Assembly (NCBI RefSeq): GCF_009604375.1
Contig: NZ_WEGH01000001.1
Coordinates: 2,108,001-2,172,000 of the forward strand
Origin: Actinomadura macrotermitis
GTDB taxonomy: Bacteria; Actinomycetota; Actinomycetes; Streptosporangiales; Streptosporangiaceae
Direction: 5' to 3'
DNA length: 64,000 nt
Under the pieces are notes generated by a model that was not told where the DNA came from, ran no database searches, and worked only from the letters and a program-made list of their open reading frames with translations. The position numbers were made by a program, and so were the translations under genes. Below, piece by piece: positions 7,983-19,218 of this stretch (positions are counted from its first letter, which is position 1; every line of letters starts with the position of its first letter).

Positions 7983-9386
7983 TTACCCACGGGCACGCTG
8001 GGTAATCACCCCGGCGAGCACCCGCGCGGCCTCCCCCATCCTGCCCTCGCCGACCCGGCCGTAGCCGAGGACGAGCGCGGGCGCCGCCCGACCGGCCCAC
8101 ATGGGCCCGGCGGCGGCGACGGCGACGCCCGCGCGGGCCGCCGCGGCGACCGTGTCGTCCTCGTCACATCCAGCCGGAAGCTCGACATAGAGGTGCATCC
8201 CGGCCGAGACGCCGTGCACCTTCGCGGCGGGCGCGTGCGCGGCGAGGCCCGCGGCGAGGGCGTCGCGGCGGGCCCGGTAGCGGCGGCGCATGGTGCGCAG
8301 GTGCCGGTCGTAGCCGCCGTCGGCGATGAGGTGCGCGAGGGCGTGCTGCTCCAGGACGGGCGCGCCGAGGTCGGTGCGGGCGCGGTGCTCGCGCAGCAGC
8401 CCGGCGAGCCGGGCCGGGGCGACGGCCCAGCCGAGCCGCAGCGCCGGCGACAGCGACTTGCTCACCGAGCCGAGCAGCACGACCCGGTCGGGGTCGATGC
8501 CCTGCAGGCAGCCGACGGGGTCGCGGTCGTAGCGGAACTCGGCGTCGTAGTCGTCCTCCAGCACGATCCCGCCGGTCTCGCGGGCCCAGGCGACCAGCGC
8601 GGCGCGGCGGGCCGGGGACAGCACCACCCCGGTCGGGTACTGGTGCGCCGGGGTGACCAGCACGGCGCGGGCGCCCGAGCGGGCGAGGGCGGCGACGTCC
8701 AGGCCCTCGCCGTCGACCGGGACGCGGGCGAGGCGGACGCCGGTGGCGCGCAGCATCGGCAGCTGGCGGACGCTGGTCGGGTCCTCGACGGCGAGCACGT
8801 CGTGCCCGTCCGCGCGCAGCAGCCGCACGACCGCCGACAGGCCCTGCGCGACGCCGTTGACGATGACGACGCGGTCGGCGGTGACGTCGGCGGCGCGGAC
8901 CCGGCCGAGGTAGCCGGCCAGCTCGGCGCGCAGCGCGGGCGCGCCGCCGGGGTCGGGGTAGGCGAACAGGTCGTCGTGGGCGCCGCCGCGCAGCACCGCG
9001 CGCAGCGCGGCGAGCCAGCGCTCGCGCGGGAACGCGGTGAGGTCGGGCTGGCCGGGCCGCAGGTCGAACACGGTCGCGGCGGGCGCGGCCGGCTCGCAGG
9101 GCCACACCGCGGGCCGGGGCGGGGCGGGCTCGTCGGGGCAGGCCATCGGCGCGACGCGGGTGCCGTCGCCGCGCCGGGCGGTCAGGAACCCCTCGGCGAT
9201 CAGCTGCTCGTAGGCGGCGACGGCCACGCCGCGCGAGACCGCCAGGTCGCGGGCGAGGTCGCGGCTGGAGGGCAGCCGGGTGCCGGCGGTGAGCCGGCCG
9301 GCCCGGATGCCGGCCCGCAGGCCCGCGGCGACCTGGGCGGCCAGGCGGCCCGCGGCGCGGTCGAGGGGGAGGTGAAGATCGGGCAT
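7983..9386 (-). CDS. MocR/PdxR-type regulator (GntR helix-turn-helix fused to aminotransferase domain)
   Basis: A 467-residue regulator that binds pyridoxal 5'-phosphate. The N-terminus is a GntR winged helix (about residues 10-75, with GTRLPSSRDLARDLAVSRGV and AYEQLIAEGFLTARRGDGT). The rest is a fold-type I aminotransferase domain containing EDDYDAEFRYD and the PLP lysine K310 in SVSKSLSPALRLGW. ATG at 9386 sits 6 nt behind a GATAAT -10 box (9393-9398, minus strand) with no Shine-Dalgarno sequence, so the mRNA is probably leaderless. Divergent from the EamA exporter, its likely target. MocR proteins commonly control B6 or amino-acid genes. Confidence 0.9.
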   Translation of the reverse strand: MPDLHLPLDRAAGRLAAQVAAGLRAGIRAGRLTAGTRLPSSRDLARDLAVSRGVAVAAYEQLIAEGFLTARRGDGTRVAPMACPDEPAPPRPAVWPCEPAAPAATVFDLRPGQPDLTAFPRERWLAALRAVLRGGAHDDLFAYPDPGGAPALRAELAGYLGRVRAADVTADRVVIVNGVAQGLSAVVRLLRADGHDVLAVEDPTSVRQLPMLRATGVRLARVPVDGEGLDVAALARSGARAVLVTPAHQYPTGVVLSPARRAALVAWARETGGIVLEDDYDAEFRYDRDPVGCLQGIDPDRVVLLGSVSKSLSPALRLGWAVAPARLAGLLREHRARTDLGAPVLEQHALAHLIADGGYDRHLRTMRRRYRARRDALAAGLAAHAPAAKVHGVSAGMHLYVELPAGCDEDDTVAAAARAGVAVAAAGPMWAGRAAPALVLGYGRVGEGRMGEAARVLAGVITQRARG

Positions 9387-9416
9387 TGGACCATTATCCG
9401 AGGGGTCGATTGGCTC
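9385..9416. promoter_or_regulatory. Probable MocR-type binding region
   Basis: Direct repeats ATTGGACC (9385-9392) and ATTGGCTC (9409-9416), 24 bp apart, lie in the 67-bp gap between the divergent regulator and exporter and cover the regulator's -10 box. Direct repeats are the usual MocR operator form. Binding is inferred. Confidence 0.45.
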
Positions 9417-9453
9417 TGTTTCCGGGACCAAGCGGCTTCTAGCGTTCCCTGAC

Positions 9454-10386
9454 ATGAGCACTTCCACCAGTACGCGGGGCATGGCCGGCGCGGGCGGCGC
9501 CATGTTCCTGGTCGGCAGCCTGCCCGCCGTCTCGGCCACCGTCGCCGGCTATCCCGTCCTCGGCGGCCAGGCCGTCCGCTACGCCGTCGCCGCCGCGATC
9601 CTGCTCGCCGTCGCCGCCGTCGCCGACCGGGGCCGGCGCGGCCTGCGGCTCGCCGCCCGCGAGTGGGCGCTGCTCGCCGCGCTCGCCGGGACGGGCCTGG
9701 CCGCGTTCAACGTGTTCATCGTCGAGGCGACCCGCGACACCAGCCCCGCCACCGTCGGCACGGTGGTGGCGACCGTGCCGGTCGTGCTCGCGCTCGCCGG
9801 GCCGCTGCAGGCCGGGCGGCGGCCCGCGCCCGCCGTCGTGCTGGCGGCGTGCGTGGTGGCGGCGGGCGCGGCGCTGGCGAGCGGCCTCGGCAGCGGCACC
9901 CCGCGCGGGCTGCTGCTGTCGCTCGGCGCGCTCGCCGGGGAGGTGTGCTTCTCGCTGCTGGCGGTGCCGCTGCTGCCGCGGCTCGGGCCGCTGCGGGTGT
10001 CGGCGTACTCGGCCGCGCTCGCCGCGCCGATGCTGCTCGCCGCCGGGCTCGTCCGGGACGGCGCGCACGTGCTGCGGACGCCGACCGGCGGCGAGCTCGC
10101 GGGCCTGGCCTACCTGTCGGTGGTCGTCACCACCGTGGCGTTCCTGCTCTGGTACGACGCGATCGGCCGGCTCGGCGCCGACCGGGCCGGGCTGTTCGCC
10201 GGGATGATCCCGGTGAGCGCGCTGCTGACCACCCTCGCGCTCGGCCTCGGCGCCCCCGGCCCGGCCGACCTGGCGGGCGCCGCGCTGGTCACGGCGGGGG
10301 TGGTGCTCGGGCTGCGGCCGTCGCGCGGGCGGGCGCGTCCGGCCGAGCCCGCCCTCGAACCGGTGCCGGCGGGTCGTACCCTGTAG
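9454..10386 (+). CDS. EamA-family (DMT) transporter
   Basis: Membrane exporter of 310 residues with about 10 hydrophobic helices in two EamA repeats. The first begins [20 protein letters not shown], with [15 protein letters not shown]. The second includes [20 protein letters not shown] and [15 protein letters not shown]. Such proteins export amino acids, metabolites or drugs; the substrate here is unknown. ATG at 9454 lies 8 nt after TAGCGT, a possible -10, and has no clear ribosome binding site. Its divergent MocR neighbour is the likely regulator, which would hint at a PLP- or amino-acid-linked substrate. Confidence 0.86.
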   Translation: MSTSTSTRGMAGAGGAMFLVGSLPAVSATVAGYPVLGGQAVRYAVAAAILLAVAAVADRGRRGLRLAAREWALLAALAGTGLAAFNVFIVEATRDTSPATVGTVVATVPVVLALAGPLQAGRRPAPAVVLAACVVAAGAALASGLGSGTPRGLLLSLGALAGEVCFSLLAVPLLPRLGPLRVSAYSAALAAPMLLAAGLVRDGAHVLRTPTGGELAGLAYLSVVVTTVAFLLWYDAIGRLGADRAGLFAGMIPVSALLTTLALGLGAPGPADLAGAALVTAGVVLGLRPSRGRARPAEPALEPVPAGRTL

Positions 10387-10420
10387 GGCGGCCCCCATCG
10401 GATCGCGCGCGAGGATCTTC

Positions 10421-12057
<1,637 letters not shown>

Positions 12058-12061
<4 letters not shown>

Positions 12062-13407
12062 CCGGCGTCCGGCGGGGGCTGCAGCAGCCTGTCGCACTTG
12101 CGCGGGTGCCGCTTGCAGAACCGGGGCGGCCTGATCTTCGTCGGGACCGGCGGCGTGACCGAGGGCGTCGGCACCGGCACCGGCAGCGGCCGGGACGGCG
12201 CCGGGCCCGGGGTGGCCGGGTGCCGCGTCGCCGGCGGGTCCGTGCGGGGCGTCGGCTGCGGGGGCCGCGCGGACGCGCTCCCGGTCACCCCGGGCGAGGG
12301 CGTCGCGGTGCCGTCGCCGCCGACCCGGCGCACCGTGGTCACCGGCTCGGCGCCGGTGACCGGGGGCGTGCTCACCACGACCTCGACGCGCCCGGGCTCG
12401 TGCCGCACGCCCGTGCCGGGCTCGATGCTCATCGCCGCCCCGACGGCGACGACCGCGGCGGCCGTCGTCCACGCCGCCGCGATGCCCGTCCGCAGCCGGG
12501 GGCGGTGGCGCGGCGGGGGCGGGCCCGCGAAGTCGGCCGGCTGCCACAGGCGGGCGATGGCCGCCACCGCGTCGCCGTCGGCGCGCAGCGACAGCAGGCC
12601 GTGCAGCAGCTCGACCGCGGCCGGGCGGTCCGCGGGGTCCTTGGCGAGCGCGGCGGTGACGAGCGGCCGGAGCGGCTCCTCCAGGCCGTCCAGGTCCGGC
12701 CGCAGATGCATGATCCGTTCGGCCAGGCCCTCCATCGGGCCGGTGCCGAAGGGATGCCGGCCGGTGGCGGCGTAGGCGACCAGGCAGCCCCAGCCGAAGA
12801 CGTCGGCGGCGGCGGTGGCCGCGCCGCCGGTGAGCCGCTCGGGCGCGATCCAGCCGGGGCTGCCCATGACCATGCCGGCCTCGGTCAGCGCCTCGGCCGG
12901 CTCCGGCTCGCAGGCGATGCCGAAGTCGATGACGCGCGGGCCGGACGGGGCGAGCAGCACGTTGGCGGGCTTGAGGTCCCGGTGCACCAGGCCGGCGCCG
13001 TGGATGGCGACCAGCGCGACGGCGACGCCGATGCCGACGGCCGTCACCGCGCCGGGCGGCAGCGGCCCGCGCCGCTCGACCACCCGCGACAGCGGCGGGC
13101 CCTCGATGTACTCGGTGACGATGTAGGGGCGGTCGCGGTGGCTGCCGTCCTCCAGCACCCTGGCGGTGCAGAACGAGGCCACCCGCTGCGCGTAGGCGGC
13201 CTCGCCGTGGAACCGGCGGCGCGCCTCAGGGTCGCCGGCCATGGCCGGGTGCAGGGTCTTGACCGCGACCCGGCGACCGTCGGGGGCGCGGCCGAGGTAG
13301 ACCACGCCCATCCCGCCGGCGCCGAGCCGCCCGAGCAGGGCGCATCGGCCGATCACCGGCGGATCGCCCGCCGCGAGCGGCGGGATCTTCGGTGCTGCTG
13401 CGTCCAC
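12058..13407 (-). CDS. Membrane-anchored Ser/Thr protein kinase
   Basis: Eukaryotic-type kinase of 449 residues. Visible features: glycine loop [14 protein letters not shown] (26-39), ATP lysine K50, catalytic VHRDLKPAN with D144, metal-binding D161 in DFG, and [11 protein letters not shown]. One transmembrane helix near residue 325 ([17 protein letters not shown]) leads to a Pro/Thr-rich extracellular tail ending in a short Cys/Lys/Arg segment ([16 protein letters not shown]). No PASTA repeats. GTG at 13407 is behind GAGGAGG, which rules out the longer upstream frame. Divergent from a second kinase; a shared dyad lies between them. Substrates are unknown. Confidence 0.92.
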
Positions 13408-13527
13408 GGGCCCTCCTCGGGCGACGCCGCGTCTCCCGCCCCACCATCCCCGATAAGCGCGACACAAGCGAGCAAAACCCGATAAAGCTGGCGGTCCGTC
13501 GGGGGGTCGTGACCACGATCTGAACAG

Positions 13528-13547
13528 AAGGTCACAGTATTGACCTT
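13528..13547. promoter_or_regulatory. Operator-like dyad between two divergent kinases
   Basis: Perfect 7-bp inverted repeat AAGGTCA-N6-TGACCTT in an AT-richer stretch of the 203-bp gap. It lies 121 bp from the left kinase start and 64 bp from the right one, so one factor could control both. The cognate regulator is not evident. Confidence 0.55.
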
Positions 13548-13597
13548 AAATCTGACCCGGTCCCGAGGTCTCCCCGATGACCGCACGGACACTCCGG

Positions 13598-13603
13598 TAT
13601 CTT
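13598..13603 (+). promoter_or_regulatory. Predicted -10 box of a leaderless kinase mRNA
   Basis: TATCTT ends 7 nt before the ATG at 13611, and the sequence between has no ribosome binding site, the usual pattern of actinobacterial leaderless transcripts. The -35 region is unclear. Confidence 0.45.
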
Positions 13604-13610
13604 TTCGCCC

Positions 13611-14867
<1,257 letters not shown>

Positions 14868-14976
14868 CCGTCCTCCCGCCCGGTCCCCCTCTTGAAAGCG
14901 CCGTCACCGGGAATGGCCTGGGGCGTCCCGTGGCTGCACGGGAGGAGACGAAGACCGACAGCGGAGGTGTCCCGTC

Positions 14977-16371
14977 ATGGCCGAGCAGGAGTACCGGGTC
15001 GAGCACGACTCCATGGGAGAGGTGCGGGTGCCGGCCTCGGCCAAGTGGCGGGCGCAGACCCAGCGCGCGGTGGAGAACTTCCCCGTCTCGGGACGGCCGC
15101 TGGAGCCCGCGCACATCGCCGCGCTCGGCCACATCAAGGCCGCCGCCGCGACGGTGAACGCCGAGCTCGGGGTGCTGGACAAGGACCTGGCCGGGGCCGT
15201 CGCCGAGGCGGCGCTGGAGGTCGCGGACGGCAGATGGGACGACCAGTTCCCGATCGATGTGTTCCAGACCGGGTCGGGCACCTCCTCCAACATGAACGCC
15301 AACGAGGTCGTGGCGACGCTGGCGCAGGAGCGGCTCGGCCGCCCGGTGCACCCGAACGACCACGTGAACGCCTCCCAGTCCTCCAACGACGTGTTCCCGT
15401 CCTCGATCCACATCGCGGCGACCGGGGCCGTGGTGAAGGACCTGATCCCCGCGCTGCGGCACCTGGAGGCGGCGCTCGGCCGCAAGGCGGCCGAGTTCGC
15501 CACCGTGGTCAAGTCCGGCCGCACCCACCTGATGGACGCCACGCCCGTCACGCTCGGCCAGGAGTTCGGCGGCTACGCCGCGCAGATCGGGCACGGCGTC
15601 GAACGGCTGGAGGCGGTGCTGCCGCGCCTGGCCGAGCTGCCGCTCGGCGGCACCGCGGTCGGCACCGGCATCAACACCCCGGCCGGCTTCGCGCCCCGGG
15701 TGATCGCCGAGATCGCGCGGGCCACCGGGCTGCCGCTGACCGAGGCGCGCGACCACTTCGAGGCGCAGGGCGCCCGCGACGGCCTGGTGGAGGCGAGCGG
15801 CGCGCTGAAGACGGTCGCGGTCGGCCTCACCAAGATCGTCAACGATCTGCGCTGGATGGGCTCGGGCCCGCGCGCGGGCCTGGCCGAGATCCGGCTGCCC
15901 GACCTGCAGCCCGGCTCCTCGATCATGCCGGGCAAGGTGAACCCGGTGATCCCCGAGGCGGTCGCCCAGGTCGCCGCGCAGGTGATCGGCAACGACGCGG
16001 CCATCACCTTCGGCGGCGCGGCCGGCAACTTCGAGCTGAACGTGATGCTGCCGATGCTGGCCCGCAACGTGCTGGAGTCGATCACACTGCTGGCCAACGT
16101 CTCGCGGCTGCTGGCCGACCGGTGCGTGGACGGGATCGAGGCCGACGAGGCGCGGCTGCGCGAGTACGCCGAGTCGTCGCCGTCCATCGTGACGCCGCTG
16201 AACCGCTACCTCGGCTACGAGGAGGCGGCCAAGGTCGCCAAGCAGGCCCTGGCCGAGCGCAAGACGATCCGCCAGGTCGTGCTCGAGCGCGGTCACGTCG
16301 AGCAGGGCACGCTGACCGAGGAGCAGCTCGACGCGGCCCTGGACGTCCTGTCGATGACCAACGCCGGGTAG
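14977..16371 (+). CDS. fumC: Fumarate hydratase, class II
   Basis: Cluster-free, oxygen-stable fumarase that interconverts fumarate and malate. The 464-residue protein belongs to the aspartase/fumarase superfamily and carries the signature [11 protein letters not shown] at 313-323, with the earlier conserved [15 protein letters not shown] and [14 protein letters not shown] segments. GGAGGTG precedes the ATG at 14977. It is homologous to the fumarase of the mycobacterial block. With the class I enzyme 2.9 kb away, the cell can run this step with or without intact Fe-S clusters. Confidence 0.97.
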   Translation: MAEQEYRVEHDSMGEVRVPASAKWRAQTQRAVENFPVSGRPLEPAHIAALGHIKAAAATVNAELGVLDKDLAGAVAEAALEVADGRWDDQFPIDVFQTGSGTSSNMNANEVVATLAQERLGRPVHPNDHVNASQSSNDVFPSSIHIAATGAVVKDLIPALRHLEAALGRKAAEFATVVKSGRTHLMDATPVTLGQEFGGYAAQIGHGVERLEAVLPRLAELPLGGTAVGTGINTPAGFAPRVIAEIARATGLPLTEARDHFEAQGARDGLVEASGALKTVAVGLTKIVNDLRWMGSGPRAGLAEIRLPDLQPGSSIMPGKVNPVIPEAVAQVAAQVIGNDAAITFGGAAGNFELNVMLPMLARNVLESITLLANVSRLLADRCVDGIEADEARLREYAESSPSIVTPLNRYLGYEEAAKVAKQALAERKTIRQVVLERGHVEQGTLTEEQLDAALDVLSMTNAG

Positions 16372-16388
16372 GGCGCCCCCGGGCCGTC

Positions 16389-16880
16389 TCAGTACCAGCC
16401 GGTGGCCTGGAAGTGCGCCCAGGCCCCGCAGGGCGTGCCGTGGCGGGCCGCCACGTACCGCAGGCCCCACTTGATCTGGGTGCGCGGGTTGGAGCGCCAG
16501 TCCGGGCCGGCGCTGGCCATCTTGCCGCCGGGCAGCGCCTGCGGGATGCCGTGCGCGCCGCTGCTGGAGTTGTGCGCGTGCTCGCTCCAGCCGCTCTCGC
16601 GGCCCCACAGCAGCTCCAGGCAGCGGAACTGGCGGCGCGACGTCCAGCCGTAGCGGCGCATCAGCGCGCGCGCTATCTGCTTGTTGCGCTCGGTCCCGCG
16701 CGGTTCGGTCGGCTTCGCCTTGCGGAGCTCCAGGAACCCGCCGTGCCGGACCGTCCCGGTGAACCGGGCGGCCTTGCGCAGCGCCGCCTCGCTCGGAGCC
16801 GCCGCCAAGGGGGCGGTGACCAGCGCGGTGGCCGCGCCGAGCGAGACGATCCTGAGTCCGTTGCGTCGGAGTGATGCCAC
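16389..16880 (-). CDS. Secreted transglycosylase-like protein, short form
   Basis: Exported 163-residue protein. A signal peptide (residues 1-32, with RIVSLGAATALVTAPLAAAPSEA broken as RIVSLGAATALVTAP and LAAAPSEA) precedes a lysozyme-like domain of the aggregation-promoting-factor/SLT type. Key features are CLELLWGRESGW with the presumed catalytic Glu in RES, GAHGIPQALPGGKMASAG, and the C-terminal FQATGWY. GTG at 16880 is chosen to give a proper signal peptide; no strong ribosome binding site is seen. Last of three tandem paralogues on this strand. Such proteins cleave or remodel peptidoglycan; activity is inferred. Confidence 0.85.
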   Translation of the reverse strand: MASLRRNGLRIVSLGAATALVTAPLAAAPSEAALRKAARFTGTVRHGGFLELRKAKPTEPRGTERNKQIARALMRRYGWTSRRQFRCLELLWGRESGWSEHAHNSSSGAHGIPQALPGGKMASAGPDWRSNPRTQIKWGLRYVAARHGTPCGAWAHFQATGWY

Positions 16881-16984
16881 GTCACGTAGCGTGCAGCCGA
16901 TCCGGGCCGGGGAAACATGGGTTCCCGGCGTCCTGGGACGGGCCTTTGCCGACCTATTGCGGTCCGGTGCCAGAGCGGGTGGAC

Positions 16985-17010
16985 AAAAGGGGCGGGCCGC
17001 AGCCCGCCCC
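16985..17010 (-). terminator. Intrinsic terminator after the middle transglycosylase-like gene
   Basis: On the minus strand a 9-bp GC stem (16989-16997 with 17002-17010, loop of 4) is followed by a TTTT run (AAAA at 16985-16988 on the plus strand). It lies 82 nt after the stop at 17092, so the 16389 gene must have its own promoter or depend on read-through. Confidence 0.75.
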
Positions 17011-17091
17011 TCGCCCAACGATCACGACATGCCACGCGTAACGCTCAAACTAGGAGCTGTCGGCATGGCCTGCGCGCCTGCTTCGTGGTGG

Positions 17092-17544
17092 TTAGTACCA
17101 GCCTCGGGAGTTGGAGTGGCCGAGCGCGCGGCACGGCGTCTTGTACCGGCCCTTGATGTACCCCAGCCCCCACTTGATCTGGGTGCGGGGGTTGGTGCGC
17201 CAGTCCTTGCCGGCGCTGCGCATCTTGCGGCCGGGCAGCGCCTGCGGGATGCCGTAGGCGCCCGAGCCGCTGTGCGCCTTGTGGTTCCAGTGGCTCTCGC
17301 GGTTCCACAGCTTCACCAGGCAGCGGTACTGCCGGTCGGACCAGCCGCGCTTCTTCACCATCGGCTTGGCGAGCGCCCGGTTGCGGGCGGCCCGGCTCTG
17401 CTTCTTCTGCGCCTTCACCTGGACGGCGGCGACCGGCTTGACCGGCGCGGCGGCCTGGGCGGGGACCGCCTCGGCCACGACCCCGAACGTCAGGGAGGCG
17501 GCGAGCACGAGCGTGGCGGAGCGGCGAACGGGCTTGCGGACCAA
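17092..17544 (-). CDS. Secreted transglycosylase-like protein, middle copy
   Basis: Exported 150-residue protein with a signal peptide (residues 1-31, VLAASLTFGVVAEAVPAQA) and a Lys-rich linker. The lysozyme-like domain is complete: CLVKLWNRESHW, GSGAYGIPQALPGRKM, TQIKWGLGYIKGRY and terminal NSRGWY. The likely start is TTG at 17544, with AAAGG 7 nt upstream; the frame upstream lacks a signal-like start. It is nearly identical in domain plan to the two flanking genes. Catalytic Glu in NRES is retained. Presumed peptidoglycan-active; substrate not proven. Confidence 0.86.
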   Translation of the reverse strand: MVRKPVRRSATLVLAASLTFGVVAEAVPAQAAAPVKPVAAVQVKAQKKQSRAARNRALAKPMVKKRGWSDRQYRCLVKLWNRESHWNHKAHSGSGAYGIPQALPGRKMRSAGKDWRTNPRTQIKWGLGYIKGRYKTPCRALGHSNSRGWY

Positions 17545-17902
17545 AACAGACCTTTCATCGTGCCGGGGACCGGTCGTCCCGGCGGGCGTCACCTCGTGCG
17601 GCGCGGTCCCGCCGCGGGGGCGGGACGACCGGGCACCGCGCCGCACCCCTGGACGGGGCACGGGGGCACGCGCAACCGGTGCCCGCCGTGGCGGGCGTCG
17701 TCTGCACGGATTCCGAGGTGATCGGCGGGAGGCGCGTGGAGTCGCGTCCCCGCCGGGGGATGGATGCGGCCCCGTCAGGGGCCGGCCGCGATGCCGCGGC
17801 CTTCAGCGGCGCGGGGATGTGCGTCCGCGCCGAGGACGTCGTCGTCCTCCCCGGGCGGCGCGGTCACGCCGGCCGCCCGGAAACCTGTGGAGTTTTGGTG
17901 TT
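17545..17902. other. Long intergenic region between two transglycosylase-like genes
   Basis: These 358 bp hold the terminator of the upstream gene and the leader of the middle gene. On the minus strand I see GC-rich hairpins and the string GGAATCCGTGCAG near 17705-17720, which faintly recalls the 3' part of the ydaO/yuaA c-di-AMP riboswitch. The other conserved boxes of that motif are not visible, so I make no riboswitch call. No gene is seen. Confidence 0.3.
17851..17880 (-). terminator. Hairpin after the anchored transglycosylase-like gene
   Basis: Inverted repeat of 9 bp (17851-17859 with 17872-17880, loop of 12) lies 23 nt past the stop codon at 17903. No T-tract follows. Confidence 0.5.
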
Positions 17903-18769
17903 CTAGTACCAGCCGGTGGACTGGGAGTGCGCCCAGGCGCCGCAGGGCGAGCTGTAGCGGCCCTTGATATAGCCGAGGCCCCACTTGATCTGGGTGCGGG
18001 CGCTGGTGCGCCAGTCGGAGCCGGCGCTGGCCATCTTGGAGCCGGGCAGCGCCTGCGGGATGCCGTAGGCGCCGGAGGGGTTGGCGGCGTTGGTGCGCCA
18101 GCCGCTCTCGCGGTTCCACAGCTTCACCAGGCAGGCGAACTGGCCGCTGCCGCTGAAGCCGAAGCTGCCGAGCATGCCCTTGGCGATCTGCTGCGCCTCG
18201 CCGGCGGGCACCGGGTCGCTGCCCGCGCCGCCGTCGTCGCCGCCGGTCTTCTTCTTGGCCTCGGTCTTCTTGGGGATCGGCTTGCCCTTCGGAAGCACCG
18301 CGGGGGCCTTGCCGGCGGTGCGCACCGCGCGGGAGGCGCGGTCCACGGCCTGCTTGCGGCGCTGGGCCTCCAGGGCCTGCGGGTCGACCTGCGGGACGGC
18401 CGCGTCCGCGAGCGGGGCGGCCGCGCCGGGCTTGAGGGTGCTGGGCTTGGCGCCCGAGTCACCGGTCAGCGCGAACGCGGCGACGGCGCCGCCGCCGACC
18501 ACGACGGCCGCACCCGCGACCACCGCGGCGATCTTGACGCCGACGCTCATGCCGGCGCGGGCGGGCGCCGGGGCGAAGCCGTCCGGCGGGACGGCCGGCA
18601 GGCCGGCGGTGTCGCCACCGCGCCCGGAGGGGGCGGGGGCGGACTGGTCGAACGAGGCACCGGCGACCTTGACGTCCTCGTCGTGCGAGGACGCGATCTC
18701 CCACGGCCCCTGGGGGTCGAAGCTCGGTCGATCGTCTCGCCTGGGGGACCCGAACGAGTCTCCGGACAA
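17903..18769 (-). CDS. Membrane-anchored transglycosylase-like protein
   Basis: A 288-residue protein with a cytoplasmic Asp/Pro-rich region (1-70), one transmembrane helix (about 75-102, VGVKIAAVVAGAAVVVGGGA), a 90-residue Lys/Pro linker (PKGKPIPKKTEAKKKTGG) and a C-terminal lysozyme-like domain. That domain has CLVKLWNRESGW, PSGAYGIPQALPGSKM, TQIKWGLGYIKGRY and terminal SQSTGWY. TTG at 18769 is preceded by GGAAGG; a GTG at 18784 is possible. It is the first-transcribed and only anchored member of the trio. A perfect CRP-type site lies about 305 bp upstream, leaving room for a long 5' leader. Confidence 0.86.
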   Translation of the reverse strand: MSGDSFGSPRRDDRPSFDPQGPWEIASSHDEDVKVAGASFDQSAPAPSGRGGDTAGLPAVPPDGFAPAPARAGMSVGVKIAAVVAGAAVVVGGGAVAAFALTGDSGAKPSTLKPGAAAPLADAAVPQVDPQALEAQRRKQAVDRASRAVRTAGKAPAVLPKGKPIPKKTEAKKKTGGDDGGAGSDPVPAGEAQQIAKGMLGSFGFSGSGQFACLVKLWNRESGWRTNAANPSGAYGIPQALPGSKMASAGSDWRTSARTQIKWGLGYIKGRYSSPCGAWAHSQSTGWY

Positions 18770-19218
18770 GGCGGTCCTTCCGACGGTCGCACGCGCATGG
18801 ACACGCGCACGAGCGGCTGCCACCCCTGCCCGCGGCCGCCCGGCTGAAGGCGGCCCTGGGCCCGGAACGCCGCGAAGTCCGCCGGCCGTCAGGGCGACTT
18901 AGCCGGACTCGCACCGTTTCTGGGGGTGCTTACGGGGACACACAATGCCCGAGGGCCGGGGATGCTCCGCAACCAAAACGAGACGAATGCTCTAGGCGGG
19001 ACTGTTGTCAACTTGACGGTTCGAATGCCAAAAGACCGTAAAGAGCAGGGATTCCTTACGTTTACGCCAGGTTGTGTGACCTTCATCACAGTTACACCGC
19101 GCGACAGTATCCGATCACCGTCCGTCGCCGGTTCCGTGCGCATCGAGCACGCTTCCGGCGGCTTTCAGCAGAACGCCCCGGCGGTCCGCGGACCACCGGG
19201 GCGTCGTACCGCTGCGGG
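18770..19218. other. 449-bp regulatory region upstream of the anchored transglycosylase-like gene
   Basis: No gene is seen. The part nearest phoH (18940-19100) is unusually AT-rich for this genome and contains the CRP-type site and a TTGACA (minus strand, 19011-19006). Closer to the gene is a GC-rich stretch with hairpins and the minus-strand string GAGTCCGGCTAAGTCGCC near 18890-18915. This partly resembles the 3' end of the ydaO/yuaA c-di-AMP motif, which precedes rpf-type genes in streptomycetes, but the match is incomplete. Confidence 0.45.
19075..19090. promoter_or_regulatory. Perfect CRP-family binding site
   Basis: TGTGA-CCTTCA-TCACA matches the cAMP receptor protein consensus TGTGA-N6-TCACA at all ten positions. 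It lies between the 3' end of phoH and the anchored transglycosylase-like gene, so it should act on the latter. In M. tuberculosis, corynebacteria and streptomycetes, CRP or GlxR controls rpf peptidoglycan hydrolase genes. Confidence 0.7.
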
